Source: Cladorhizidae sp. MBARI D1340-BT2
Lineage: Eukaryota > Porifera > Demospongiae > Poecilosclerida > Cladorhizidae
Direction of reading: 5' to 3'
Length of the DNA stretch: 64,000 bases
NCBI GenBank assembly: GCA_028752905.1
Contig: JAQNBH010000014.1
Location: forward strand, 24,984,353 to 25,048,352
Position numbers and translations under genes: made by a program. Of this stretch, positions 10,436 to 22,789 are shown in pieces (the first letter of the stretch is position 1; every line of letters begins with the position of its first letter). The notes beneath the pieces are model-generated. The model was not told where the DNA came from. It saw nothing but the letters and a program-made list of their open reading frames with translations, and did not search any database.

Positions 10436-12129
10436 CTAGGTAAACTGTGTGTAACCTCTTGATTGCATTCTTGTGGTAATGTATGGATATGACTGTGTTG
10501 CTTGTTCAATATTGAGTTTGTGTGGTGGTGCATCTGTCTGAAAAGACACTGGGTTTGTGTGGTGCACTGTCTGTAAAACACTGGGGTTGTGTGACCTGTT
10601 ATCAATTTGTGGTAATCTGTCATACATGCATATATTTATAACTCAAGGTGCACTTTTCTTTGCCGTGACAAAGGCAGCTGCATCAGATAAATAAAAAATG
10701 AAGAAGGTCATAATGGTACTGCTACCCTTGCCAATTTATTTACAAATTTACCACTCCAGGTCTTACTCGTAACTTGTCTTTATCATAGACCTCACAATCA
10801 CTTTCTAGATCTACACTCTTCGAAAATCCTGTTGAAACTAATGCTAGTGGATCCAGATACTATCCTGAATGTCTGAAAATAATAAGTCAACATCTTCACC
10901 ATTTCCTTAAGATTTTTTCCCGTTCTAGGTAGGCCACCAAAACTTGCTTAGGGGGCATCAACATGCAGCTGCTCGGATGCCGGGCTGGGAAAATGTGGTC
11001 ACGTGAATTGGCACATCATCAAAAAGCTACTCCCACCCTTTGTTAGAGATAAACGTAGATGCCAGCAAAAGCAAAAATTGAATGGCACGAGAGGATTACA
11101 CAGTTTTCACATCACGCAAATACTTTTCCCCCCTAGTTCTACTGATGGTACGAGGATGAAGGTTGGTAGCTGCTGTTTTAAGGTGGAAACTTCGAGAGGT
11201 GGAGTTCATGCTAAAATTGTGAAGCACACGTTACCAAGCGATCTTTATGGCACCCAATCACCTGGAATTGTCACTGTGCAGCTGAATTGGTGCTAGAACA
11301 ATGAAAGAAGTTGGCGCAGTTCATGCTGGTGTTCACGTTTGTTGTGGAATATCAAGATGTTCTAGAATTACAGTAAATTTCATTCCCATAGGCAGCATTT
11401 CTATCCACAGTTGATTGGTATTACCTTTGATGCTCCTGCAGTTGAATAATCCTTGACCAGAGTAATGGTACAACTTCTCTCTAAGTGGTGATGGTCCAAG
11501 TTGATCCAGAAGACAGCTTCCCTTTGTCTATGAAACAAGCTGGACTATTTTTACCTAAAGGGAAAAAAAGAAACTTTGTTGAACACATTATAGAATTTAT
11601 CAGGATTGTTAATGCTCGATATTGTGTCAATATCGATGTTTCTATCAGAAATTTTAGTAAGTGTGTTGGGGATTGGGTGAGGTGGGACAAAAAGCAGAAC
11701 TGAGTGGGGGGACACCCCATAAAGGAGCATAAATGAATTTATCTTATCTGAAGTCACTATAGGTGCTACCTGGAAATATGATAATGCAGTACATGTTTTA
11801 GAACAAAACAGGTCAAACTCTGGTGGTACACATCTGTAGTATGCACAGCCATCAAATTTCACATCCATGGATCTTCATCGCTATTATCAGCATCCAAGAG
11901 AATAATATATGGCTCCAGAGAGGTTTTACTGCTACTGCATCTCGATCATTATGACAGGCCCTATATATAAACATTTACTGAAAAGCATTAGAATGTACTT
12001 GTAAACAAGGTGTAAATCATGAGGTAATGTGTTGATTGAAATCACTGTATATAGTGATTGCACCATTCTAAAGTGTTCCAATAATCTAAAAAGGTGTGGT
12101 GCAAGTTCTTTAAATAGCACTTAGCAAAT

Positions 12130-12215
12130 AAGTGTGCTATGCACAATCATTGATATAATTGGTGTGTATAGCACACTAATTATGGAGTGCTAGGCATTTA
12201 GCGTGCTGTACACAT
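12130..12215. repeat. Right subterminal palindrome cluster
   Basis: GTGTGCTATGCACA, GTGTGTATAGCACAC, GAGTGCTAGGCA and GCGTGCTGTACAC lie close together just inside the right terminus, mirroring the left end. Confidence 0.6.
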
Positions 12216-12232
12216 GTTTTTTTTACAGTGTA

Positions 12233-14282
12233 TGTATGTTTGTATTCGTCATGCATACACCCATAAAAATGCATGAGTAAACCACCTTGAATAACAGGGG
12301 CAGAATCAAAATACCTTTGCAGTACATTTATGGGAAGGAGATCATGGTGGACTTGCAGAGTTTTATTGAGATTTTGATTTATTGTTTGTCCTATTTCAGG
12401 TTGGCTTGTTCGGCTATCTGGTAAGGGAGAGTTTATGGTATTAACTGTGTAACCTGTTGTAACATGCACAGTGCAGTGTTGCTTTGAATCTGCCACCAGG
12501 CATGCTTGCAATCACTCTCTTTACTATGATTACCATTCCCAATTTATGTAGGCCATTTTAAGGCATGTGACCCATTCCTATTTTTGATGGGAGAACATAA
12601 TTATGGTGAATACATACATAGATAGATCAGGTGTGGCAATATTAAATTTCCATCCAACTACTCACAGAGGACTCACTTTGCTCGCTGTAAGCGCATTGTC
12701 TCATACAATCTCTCACACTCACATTAATGCCCTGATTAAAATATAGTTTGGGCCGTTTTCTAATGTTAATTTTCTTTTGTAATTTTGTTTCGCCCTTTTT
12801 CCCCTTCACGGTAAAAGGCTCTGTGAGTGAGGAGCATAGGCAGTTTAGTAAACCACATTACACAATGATCTTAGCAAGGCTCTTGATCGGGTTATTAGTC
12901 GATTATAACGTGTACTACTAACTGACGTTTTTGAAATGTTGAAAACGTGTTTTTTTGTAAACATAGCTTTATGACAAGCTACATTTTCATCTATCCCAAA
13001 CAAAAACTCAACGTCAAGTTGTAGAATATAAAATCTGCTTTCAAATGATATAATGCTTGTTTTGTTATGTTGCTTTGCTAATATTGAATTTGCAAACATA
13101 AACACATCATAATTTGCAGGGGCTCCAGCTCCCATGCCCAGGAGCTCCATTGTCATCCTCCACACATGCCTTCACTCATCCCCCAATAATCCCTGCAAGC
13201 TTGACAATACAAAGCAAAACACATATAAACAAAATAGAACACTCGACAACATTTTAGTTCTGACTACTACTTTTAGACATAATCTTACCAAAGCCAACCT
13301 ACCTCCCAAAATTGAAGCTCACCACACCTAAATCGACAGCAAGCCTTATACTTGTCGCACTCATATGCTCTGTCTTATCCACTCTACTCCACACTACAGA
13401 ATTAAAACTCTCATATTGATTCTGTATTGTATAGCCACCTAAACACAAAAGATCCTCACCTTTAGGGCAGCCTCAACTCATAATGCATGTGGGACAATAC
13501 TCATGTTGGGGATGTTCTGTATTTTATTTTTAAAAATTGCTTTCACATCGCGAATCATACTGTCTAAGTTGTCCTCGTTATTTGTAATTGCTCCCCCATA
13601 GACACGTGACTAATCCCCCTAGTACCACCCAAAGTTACACATTTGCCTTCATCATAAACAGCGCCTTATAATGCACGTCTCAAAATGATTTAAAAAGTGC
13701 TTACTAACGTCAACACAAGGCCATAAGGCTTGACATCCAACAACCATTTATATCTTCATCACTAATTATGTGTGTGTATCTAAAAGCGTCCGTCTATCCC
13801 ACTATATGCCTAAAAAGTTTTTGCATTCCTACAGCTTCCATGGAACCAGAACAGCCTTCAAAATATGCTTCACAACTCACCTTGTCACCCTCAAACCATT
13901 CTTTGTAACTTGCATCTGTCTCATCTTCAAGTATTCACACACAAGGTTGTGCATAAATGATAATCTAAAACTTCTACAGTGTCCCAAGACATCACAGCAA
14001 GAATACTAGGATTTCAAGCTAAAATAATTCTTTGCTTATTACCACTCAACTGAATTCTACAAGAAGCCTTGTCCACACAATGCTGGTTGCTTGCATGGGG
14101 GAAATTTAATGAGCATATGCACAATGGATGTATGCTGTTCTCTTGATGTAGAACCTCTGTCAGCTAGTTGGTTAATTTAAGACCGAAGTATTTCGTTTGA
14201 AATTTCGGCTTCAAAGAACCAATAAGATGATTTAAAGAAAAATTTCTTAAAGAAAATGATTCCACAGTTTAGTTATTGCTTT
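12233..14282. other. No recognisable gene
   Basis: A 106-codon minus-strand frame (12845-13165) has no family resemblance I know. The rest is AT-rich with no repeat I can name, apart from a small palindrome around 14230-14265. Confidence 0.4.
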
Positions 14283-14390
14283 TGTCACATTGGTTCACAT
14301 GCTAAATGCATGTGCCAGGGTGTGGTTTGTATCACATGGTTGATAGCAGTATATAACATACTCACATGAATCTTAGCATCTCATTACCCA
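14283..14390 (+). repeat. Penelope-type terminal-repeat fragment
   Basis: It matches the outer part of the PLE terminal repeat (a CCAGGGTGTGGTTTGTA segment, then CACATGAATCTTAGCATCTC) and stops just before the hammerhead core would begin. Confidence 0.7.
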
Positions 14391-15093
14391 AATACCTCTG
14401 GTCCCAACATGTTTGGATAACTAACTTCCTACCGCAAATCACAATGTTTACCTGCAACATTGTTATCCCATAAATATATGGCTGCTAGTGTATTCCTATT
14501 TTTATATTTGATAATTGACTGCCTCAGGATTTAATTTTTATAACTTCTGTGCAATCTGATGGAGAGAAGGTCAGTGCTGTGTTTAACTATGAGGTTTGCT
14601 TGTAATAATGCTCAGGTTAGCAATGTAGTAAATGGACCCTCTATGTTACTACTAGTACTGCACGTAATGTAAAGTCAACTTGTTACTGAAATTACCAAGA
14701 GCACTGAACTCTATCATAAATGAAAACATGGTATTTTACAGTGTACACCAAATAAGAGTGATGTCATAGCAAATGATAAATATATATACTAAAGCCACAG
14801 TCTATCACAGTATACTTTTATATATACGAAATTAGCAAGACTATATAATATTTATTTGTATCATTACTATAATGAGTAATGTAGCCGACGCAGACAGCAG
14901 GAGATAAGTAAGAAAAAGTTTGAACAAGCATGTTTGCATGCTCCCAGTCTCACAGCAATAAAGAAAACAACAAAATAATGTCAACTTTGAATTAATTATT
15001 GAAATCATGATGTGATAATATTTGTTGGTGGCAATTGACATAATGAGACCTAAATCTGGTTTCATAATAAAAAGTATGTGCAAATAATATATA
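14391..15093. other. No recognisable gene
   Basis: AT-rich 3' flank of the kinase gene. No coding or repeat signal was recognised, except a GTGTACACCAAATAAGAGTG piece near 14740 that faintly resembles the 9075 element end. Confidence 0.4.
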
Positions 15094-17975
15094 CTAGGAC
15101 AGAGTGGTAATGTTTTTTGCAATTGATTTTGAGAAACATGTTTCTATTGTGTATTTCATATTGTAGTGAGAGGTTTGTGATGGACTGATAACAGGAGAAC
15201 TAATGGTCCATGCTAAAGTCAGGAGATATTCCACTGCTGGTCTTCTGGTGGGATCAGTGGTGAAGACACAAGAAAAGAAATCCTTAAGACCTGAAGAACA
15301 ATAAATACATTTATTTAATAAGTAATTATTGTTCAGATTGTTGACTATTGATCATAATGACCAGTCCCTAATATTTTCGCCAATAATTTTCTTCCACTTT
15401 AGCATCCCTTATACTAATAAGAATTGATCAGTTAAAAAAGAAAGGCAACAAGAGTGTACCCATGTAGACCACAACCAGTTAGATGACCCTTTACCGATAA
15501 ATGCACCAATCATTTGTAAACCCAAATGATTTTCAATGGTGGTAAATACTGAAATTAACTTCATTCATTTAACTATGTATGAATTAATTATCGTGACTAA
15601 AATACATTACAAATGATCACCACATTTCCTTTGGTAATGATGCTTTACTTACTGGAGGATAAATAGCCTGGACATTTTAATGGTTTCCATTTGTTGTGAA
15701 GAGATTGTAGTGTTGTCTTCCCTAGGAAAGGCAAACACCCTGTGATCATTGCATATAGAATAACTCCTCTGCAGAGAGAACACATACAAACATTATGTTA
15801 GTAAGTGGAAATTTATAAGAAGTAGAGAAAATAATGAATATTAAGTGAATGACACACAAGGAAGGTATATATGGAAGAAGTACACAAGCATAAGATTTGT
15901 GGGAGGAAGAAGTATTGGAGATGAGTAGAGAAATGTACAAGAACACCACAGCTTAATTGAATACCGAAAACTTACAAGCTCCATACATCCGTCTTTTTGG
16001 CATCAATTGACTCCTTGTCTTCATCAAATAGATGTAATTCAGGTGCAGCATAGCTCTTGGAGCCACAAGGTGTTGATGAAATGTCTTCATGAAGATCAAG
16101 TGCAAATCAAAAATCTGGATAATTATATATATAGCCATGTGAACAATGCTCTCATCTACCATAATTTATTACAGAAAGGCCTACTATCAAATTATGAATA
16201 ATTATATGTGAGTCCCTAGTCATTACATAGCATCAACTTTGAAAAATCAATTTCACACACCTCTTAGGACAACCAGAAAGCTGGCATTATTAGATATGTA
16301 TTATAAACACTTGTAAGTGCTCATATGCTATATGAATGGTTAGTTAGATAACCTTTTCATAACAGATGTTTGATACAAGATTGAAAAATAGCAGTGCCAA
16401 AAATAGTGTCACTGACGATGTATTGAGCTTGCTTAGACATTGACTTACCACCCAGCTTTGCATTAAAGTTCTTATCAAGCATGACATTTTCACACTTCAG
16501 ATCACGATGAACAATGTTCGATTGGTGACAGTAGAGCACAGCTTCACATATTTGTCGAAAGAAAAATTTACTCTCACCCTCAGAGAGCTTTCTATTATAG
16601 TTGATGTGATCTAGCAAATCTCCATTGTGGGCTAGCTCCATGACAATGTAGCAATGCTGTGACGTTTGAATAACCTGGTATGTCTGCAAGATATGCGGGT
16701 GATGAAGTTTGTAAAGGATGGACACTTCCCGAGTGATAAATTTGAGAAGAAATCTCTCTTTTGAGCATTGTTTGTTGATAACTTTAATTGCAACCTGCAA
16801 GGATTAATTTGGGAGGGGGGAGAGGTGGGAGGAGGAAGGAAGGGTGTCATTAACAAATTCCATACAAAATGGTCGCAATTTATGTTACATATATTGAAAG
16901 GATAATAGATAACATTTATATATGTTTTGTGGATTTTTAAATCATGCTCTAGCCTCATTTGATGCACTTTTCCTAGATGAAAGGAGGCAGCAAGGTTGTA
17001 ACTTCTGGCTACAAGGCCTACCTAACCAACAAAATCATATGCCAAGTATTTACAGTACTATGAATACCTCTAAAGCTACTTTGGTAGCCATTGATTTGGT
17101 ATTACAATATGCATTATATCATCATCACCTCTCCACCTACAGGTTGTTAGTGCCTATCTGGATGCATTGGTGGAATAGTGTGTAGGAAATGCATAATAGA
17201 GAACTTAAGTTTCACAAGACTGAATCTGCTTTCACTATGAGTCATGAAAACTTATGCATGCAAATTCAAATACTTGATTGAAGACTTGAAAATAATACAT
17301 GTTTGTAACTATAATACAAACTAAAAGTGCATGTGATGTATAATAGCTAACATTTATAACTTATAGTCCACTCAGGTTTACATGGGAGGTTCAGTTTAAG
17401 AGCAATGCTAACTGTATGTTTTCATTTAGTGACATATTCATTGTGTGTCTTTGTGTGCATGTGTGTGTGTATGTGCTTGTGTGTGTGTGTCTGTTTGTGT
17501 GAGTATGAGTGTTGGGTGTGTCCACTGTTAATTATAATTAAACTCAGCCATTTTTTATGAGAATAGATCAGGTAAAGCATTTACTTTTGAGTTCTGTCAC
17601 ACCAGCACTCTGATATTCCAGTGATTATTATAGCTATTGGCAGAAGATGTGTCACATAGTAATGTATCACTGCGTTTAAAAACTTTCACATGGATTTTAT
17701 TCAAACATCCATGACATAAACAATTAACCATAGCATTTGCCATGATCTCGAAAATTGATGCTATCTTTGTTAATTAAACCTGCTATGGCTACATGTTAAC
17801 AGTGAATGCCTACCTCTTTTTTTAGTGCTGGTGACCAAGCTGCCTTCACTTTGGCATAGCTTCCAGAGCCTATGGTGCAGCCCATGATGTAGCCCATTGC
17901 TTCTGGGCTAGACACCAGATCAGTAGATGAGGTCCAACAGAGTGGGTTATGTGATAGTGCTGTTGATTCTGCCAT
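15094..17975 (-). pseudogene. TSSK-like serine/threonine kinase, five exons, stop codon in the DFG motif
   Basis: Exons, in order: 17975-17814, 16794-16449, 16114-15976, 15768-15653 and 15290-15094. All junctions are GT/AG and phases agree; the sum is 960 nt (319 codons plus stop), the usual TSSK size. Visible kinase features are the loop IGSGSYAKV, VAIK, TREVSIL (alpha-C Glu), HRDLKCEN, CGSKSYAAPE, DVWSLGVILY and DPTRRPA. At the exon 2/3 junction the magnesium-binding loop reads D-F-TGA-F-A, where DFGFA is expected; a single G-to-T change from GGA explains it (TGA at 16109-16107). The product would lose the activation segment and C-lobe. Everything else is intact, so it is a very young pseudogene, an allele or a sequence error. 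TSSK kinases act in spermatids of animals. Exon 1 is duplicated at 569-730. Confidence 0.88.
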
Positions 17976-18278
17976 GACTCTGTTAAAAAGAATAGCCTGT
18001 CTAGCGACTGGTGTAGTGGATGAAGTGAAGAGCTTATTGATACTGGACTTCTAGTGTCACTTGAAACGAAATTATATCTCAGAGTGTGCAAAGTGCCCTT
18101 TTAACTGATTCATACAAGATCAAAAGATGTTTTGTAACTCCCATTAACAGCTTGCAAAAAGCGTCAAGGTACTCATCCTACAAGTCCGAGGTTGTTGCAA
18201 GTCGATGGCGGAGAACAAGATGAAAACATCAGCTACAACTGTCGAACAAGATACAGCTGCTTATACTAGCTAAACAAA
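17281..18278. repeat. Right copy of the segmental duplication
   Basis: Same content and orientation as 1-1230: intron, TSSK exon 1 (17814-17975) and upstream sequence. It lacks about 200 bp present in the left copy and has small indels in the TG-rich tract near 17450-17500. Confidence 0.9.
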
Positions 18279-19679
18279 AAATTACGTGCTTTCAAATAAA
18301 GATATGCCCCCTTTGAATTTGCTAGAAGTGACAGTCAACAATGTTGTCCCTTGTCTTTGAAAAGTGAATGGTTACAGTCTATCAGACTAATTTTAACTTT
18401 GTTTAGATGTAGTTCTGTAGGTGTACAATGGTGAAAAAAGGTTTTGTTTGGGATAGCTGTTGGGTAATACTAGTACAAAGTAAAAATGTGCTAGATAGAT
18501 AAAAACGTTTATAGCAAGAACACATTCATAAAACCAATGCTTCTCATGGTGCAAGATATTCATTTCCTTGCGATCCACTTGCCAAAATTAATATATATCT
18601 TCATGTAAACATTTTCTGAGAGACAATGCAATTATGGTACGATAATTTGCATAGACCTGGTACACGGTATTAAATAACTGTTAAAATAACTACAAACAAA
18701 TTGAAATACTTGTCATTTGGGTAGAAACTTGCACTCAAGAATTAGTTTGTCCTCTTGAAAATAGACTTCTTTCCTTGAGATTTTACTTCACATTTTGTAA
18801 TCCAGAAATCAGAAATGAAAAAAAGCAGCAGGTCATGCAAAACATATTCAAGATGTAAAAAAAATTAAATCATAATATTAGGTACATAGTTTATGAAGTA
18901 GCAAAGCTCCAAGATGGATATAGAATTATATAATTAGACTAAAATTGTATCAGTTGGGTATAAACACACTATATTCATCACTGTTTCTCAACTTTCATAA
19001 CTTCCTGAAATTTTTAGTATTTTAAACAGGGCTGCTTCCTGGAATGTTTATATGGAGGGGTGTATTACCGCAGTGGTCCTCTTTTTGGGGAAAGCCTACA
19101 TAATTTTCCCCTTTTAATTGTTACATTTTATCAAGTGCTTAAAATACATAACAGCTATATATAAATTTAATGATCTGATCTGTATTTAAAAAAAATCAAA
19201 ATTGAAAAGTGTGGTGATTCTTAACATCAAGGATGATGGGTGGCAGGTTTTCTATAACTATAATATATAGTAGCATTTTCACTTGCTCACAATTAGTTAT
19301 GTCACAGTAGAATGGAAAATCTTTTTAGTCTGGTGAAAAAAAGTTATTATACCTGTCCAAGGACATGTAATTTTGTTCCTCATATCCCATGCTTAGTGTC
19401 ATAGTATAGACATTTCAAATGGTTTGAAAATGTTATGGTAATGCAGGTATTTCGTTAGTGGTTTACAAAAGAATGGATATTACTTATGCTCCATAATGTT
19501 CACAAATATTGAATAGTTTTTATTTTTTGTTCTGGGTCACCTAATAAGAAGTGTGTTGATTGCACTTACTAATTATGTACTGGCTACATTAAGTTGATTC
19601 ATCTTTAGATTTTTCAAATATATTGACATTACAAATATTAGGTGTCTTCACTCATTTCACAGGAAAATGGCACAATATC
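18279..19679. other. No recognisable gene
   Basis: AT-rich sequence between the duplication and the LTR. I see nothing in it. Confidence 0.5.
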
Positions 19680-19993
19680 TGTTAGGCTGCTTGATACAAC
19701 CTAACTAGTCTAGGTCTAGTAAGATACAAAATAATTTGAAGAGAACAATTCTTATTGATTTCTGCACTTTACACACTGAAAAACTGAGAGGCTCTGCTGT
19801 TCACCAGCAGGCTTGCCCTTAAATACACTGGGCCTGCTAGTTCTGAGCTGACCATAAATGGTAATAAAAATAGACCACACACATTCCAATCAATTAGCAA
19901 TCCATATAAGGTATAGTTCATAGTTCAGTTCTAGTCCTTCAGGGGAGGGGCTGGTGTGTGAGTGGGTGTTTTGTTAAGCTGATGAGCCTAACA
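19680..19993 (-). repeat. LTR (3' LTR of a minus-strand Ty3/gypsy element)
   Basis: It begins TGTTAGGCTG and ends AGCCTAACA, so the two termini are inverted TGTTAGGC / GCCTAACA. It is about 314 bp. A purine-rich tract abuts it on the coding side. No second copy of this LTR was found in the window. Confidence 0.8.
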
Positions 19994-20012
19994 TCACCCC
20001 CTCCTTCTCTTT
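19994..20012 (-). other. Polypurine tract
   Basis: On the minus strand AAAGAGAAGGAGGGGGTGA directly precedes the LTR start TGTTAGG, as expected for the second-strand primer of an LTR retrotransposon. Confidence 0.75.
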
Positions 20013-20019
20013 GAGGTGA

Positions 20020-21320
20020 GGTTCATCGGGTTCGGGGAAGTCTGGCCAAGCTTGCCAGAGGGTGTCTGCATTTTGGTTAAACATACCTGGATGGTAGACG
20101 ATCCTGAATTCAAACTGCCGGAGGTGGTCCATTCAATGGGCAAGACGACTGCTGCTCAGGTCTTTGTCCTGGAGGAAGGCGAGAGCGTGATGATCTGTTA
20201 CTATTGTAAACTGCTTTCCCAGGAGATATGGGAGAAAGCGCCTGCATGCGGCCACTACTGTTGCTCTGTCGCTGAGTACTTAAGTTCCCTCTTCAGTAGT
20301 TTCCGGCTAAAGTAAGCCACTGGGTGTTCAATGTCCTTGTCATCAAATTGAGTCAGTACTGCTCCAAGACCACATCCAGAGGCATTAGTCTGGAGAGCGA
20401 AGGGACGGTCGTAATGAGGAGGGGCCAAGATAGGGTCTGAACAGAGCAGTTGTTTGTGATTGTTGAATGCTGTAGTACAATCTGGATTCTGAGTATGGGT
20501 CAAATCAGATAGTGGAGATGCAATTCCACTGAAATGGGGAATGAAATGTTTATAGTATCCACACATACCAAGAAAGGTGTGGACATCTGTTTTACGCACT
20601 GGTTGAATGAAGTCACGGCCGGCCTGCACCTTGGCTTCCTGGGGCAGTATCTGGCCCTTGCCAATGACATGCCCGAGGAATGTGCAGGAGCATACTATGA
20701 GCTGCGACTTGGAGGTCTGGATTGTGAGTCCTTCCTGTTGTAGATGGGACAGGACGGTTGTAACGTGTGCGAGGTGATCGGTCCAGGTGACACTAAAGAT
20801 CGCCACATCGTCGATGTAGACGGTACAGTAATCCGAGAGATCACGGAGTAGGTCATCCATGAGTCGTTGGAAAGTTGCGGGTGCATTCCTCAACCCAAAT
20901 GGCATTACCTTAAACCGGACTTTTCCAAATGGGGTGATGACTGTGGTCTTGTCACGGTCTGAGAGTGAGAGTGGTATCTGATAAAAACCTCTGGCAAGGT
21001 AGAATGTGGTAAAGTAAGACACCAGAGCCATTTTCTGAAGCGTTTGCTCGATCCTGGGTTGGTAATAAGGATAGGGGATAGTTACTGAGTTGAGAGGTCT
21101 ATAGTCATTGACTAGTCGTACATCTGCAGTGCCCTTCTTGGCAACGGCAAACATTGCTGCTGCCCAGGGGGCATTTGAGGGACTATGAGGTCATTGTCTA
21201 GCAATTCCTTTTTGAATGGAACTTCCCGATTCTCTATGGCTGTCTGCAAATTGGGATGGCGTCTCTGGTGTTGATGGAGTGAGTGGTCGACTTGGCTCTT
21301 CCAAGTGCTGTGGTCACCAC
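20020..21320 (-). pseudogene. Ty3/gypsy reverse transcriptase-RNase H, decayed
   Basis: Reading leftwards: the pre-RT segment (THSINTRDAIP), a frameshift near 21165, VAKKGTADVRLVNDYRPLNS, YFTTFYLARGFYQIPLSLS, the VMPFGLRNAPATFQRLMDD block and the active-site YIDDV. Then FLGMCGYYKHFI and the RNase H start ALQTNASGCGLGAVLTQF. A frameshift near 20255 is followed by readable RNase H (VTDHHALAFLQDKDL) with one TGG-to-TGA change. The frame ends about 20 bp before the polypurine tract. There is no integrase between RNase H and the LTR, unlike canonical gypsy order. It would copy element RNA into DNA. It is now inactive. Confidence 0.88.
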
Positions 21321-21334
21321 TGTGGGGAAGTCAT

Positions 21335-22740
21335 ACCATATCTTAGTCATTTCCTCATGGTTTGGCCTAGATAACCAAGTCAGCTGCTACTCATCTATGA
21401 CAGAAAAGATGCGCCGGTTCAGGGACGTTTTGAAACCAAAATGTGAGAATCTTTGAAGATTCAAAAGAATTTTTGAGGAAATCAAACATGGTGTGCGAAT
21501 CTTTGATAGGGCAGGAAGACATGCTTAACTACAGATTGGTCGAAGGACGGCCACGGATTTTTGCTCCTACAGAAACATTGCACATGTCAAGGTGATAATC
21601 CTTTCTGCTGTATGGATGGATGAAAGATCATTCTGGTGGGAAGCTATTTCACACATGCATCTGAGTCCAGATATGCCCCAATCGAAGGGCGACGATAGCA
21701 GTGGCAGATTTGCTTGTAAAAGCCTGCCACTTTGTCCTTGGATGTGATGATCTCATAGTTGCAAAATCATGGGAGACAGAAACCTGGAGGATACCAGGAA
21801 CCCACAACTGCTCAATCTCTCAAGGAGAAGACCATCCCATTCATATTTCGAATGGTTCACATTCCAGGGAAGAAAAACTTGGCTACGGATGCTGTCTCCA
21901 AATGTAGGCCCCATAAAATTGAAGCTACTTGATGATGCCCAGTAGCATCTCAGAAATTTGCCCCATCAAAATTTCTCAGGATCTGCATCATCAAAATTTC
22001 GCAAGGAGCATATCTTTGGAAAACTGTCAGATGATGGTGAGCATACCACCATAGACACGGATATTACAATCTCTGCCACCCATACACTGGGCAACATGCA
22101 GGAAATCACTTGGGACATGGTTCGTGAAGCAACTACCAGCAACCCAATCATGATGGAACTACTGGAGATCATTGAAGAAGGGATGCCAGACTCCAAACTT
22201 CTGCTACCTCCTATGCTTAGGGAATATTTCCCCTTCCGGGAACACTTAACAACAACAGATGGTGTAATCTTATACAAGGACAGAGTTCTTATTCCACCAT
22301 CACTACGTGCAGAAGTACTCAAGTCTCTACATTCTGCCCACCAGAGCGTGACTTCAATGACAGTGAGGATGGATACCTCCATTTTCTGGCCAGGTATAAC
22401 CGCACAGATAGACCGCCTTAGAGAAAGCTGCGGGGAGCGTAACAGAATTGCACCAAGCCAACCCAATGCACCCCTACCTCACCTATCAGCTCAGAATACC
22501 TCTTCCAGTGCATTTGCTCAGATTTTTTTTCATTACAAGGGAGCAAACTACCTGATAATTGTGGATCGGTACTCGAACTGGCCAATTTATCACCAGAATT
22601 AATGGATCAATGGGCCTTGTTGGAGAAATGCAAGGTGTTTGTGACATATGGTATTCCCAAGGAACTCTCCAGTGATGGTGGACCAGATGAAATTCCTCAA
22701 GATGTGGAGTGTCCGACATTGCCTTTCATGAGTTGCATTT
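21335..22740 (+). pseudogene. Second Ty3/gypsy fragment, opposite strand: RNase H to integrase
   Basis: Pieces read in order on +: WFGLDNQVSC, FRDVLKPK, VRIFDRAG, WSKDGHGFLLLQKHC, SRYAPIEG, CHFVLGCDDLIVA, FRMVHIPGKKNLATDAVS, then an integrase-leading segment (21958-22602) with ILYKDRVLIPPSLRAE, IFWPGITAQIDRL and LIIVDRYSNWPIY, and FVTYGIPKELSSDGGPDE. Frames shift several times and the zinc-finger cysteines are partly lost. It is clearly a diverged relative of the element at 45727-51131, with the same block order and spacing. No LTR is attached. It lies between the gag/protease and RT remnants of the minus-strand element. Confidence 0.8.
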
Positions 22741-22789
22741 CCTCACTCAATAGCAGAGCAGAAATACATTCAAACACATGAGCATGAAC

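Larger units (their letters stand above)
9075..12230. mobile_element. 3.2-kb DNA transposon with CACTGTA termini, superfamily unknown
   Basis: The left end reads CACTGTAGAAAAAG and the right end is its near reverse complement, TTTTTTTTACAGTG. Both are flanked by TA, which could be a target duplication or part of the terminus. Both ends carry clusters of short palindromes of the form GTGTG...CACAC. The interior has remnants of spliced coding sequence but no intact ORF. I cannot assign a superfamily. Confidence 0.6.

Noticed and set aside
12845..13165. A 106-aa minus-strand ORF as a gene
   Set aside because: No motif, no neighbouring exon signals and no resemblance to a known family.
14725..14760. 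A second end of the CACTGTA element
   Set aside because: Only about 20 bp resemble the terminus and there is no partner end or palindrome cluster.
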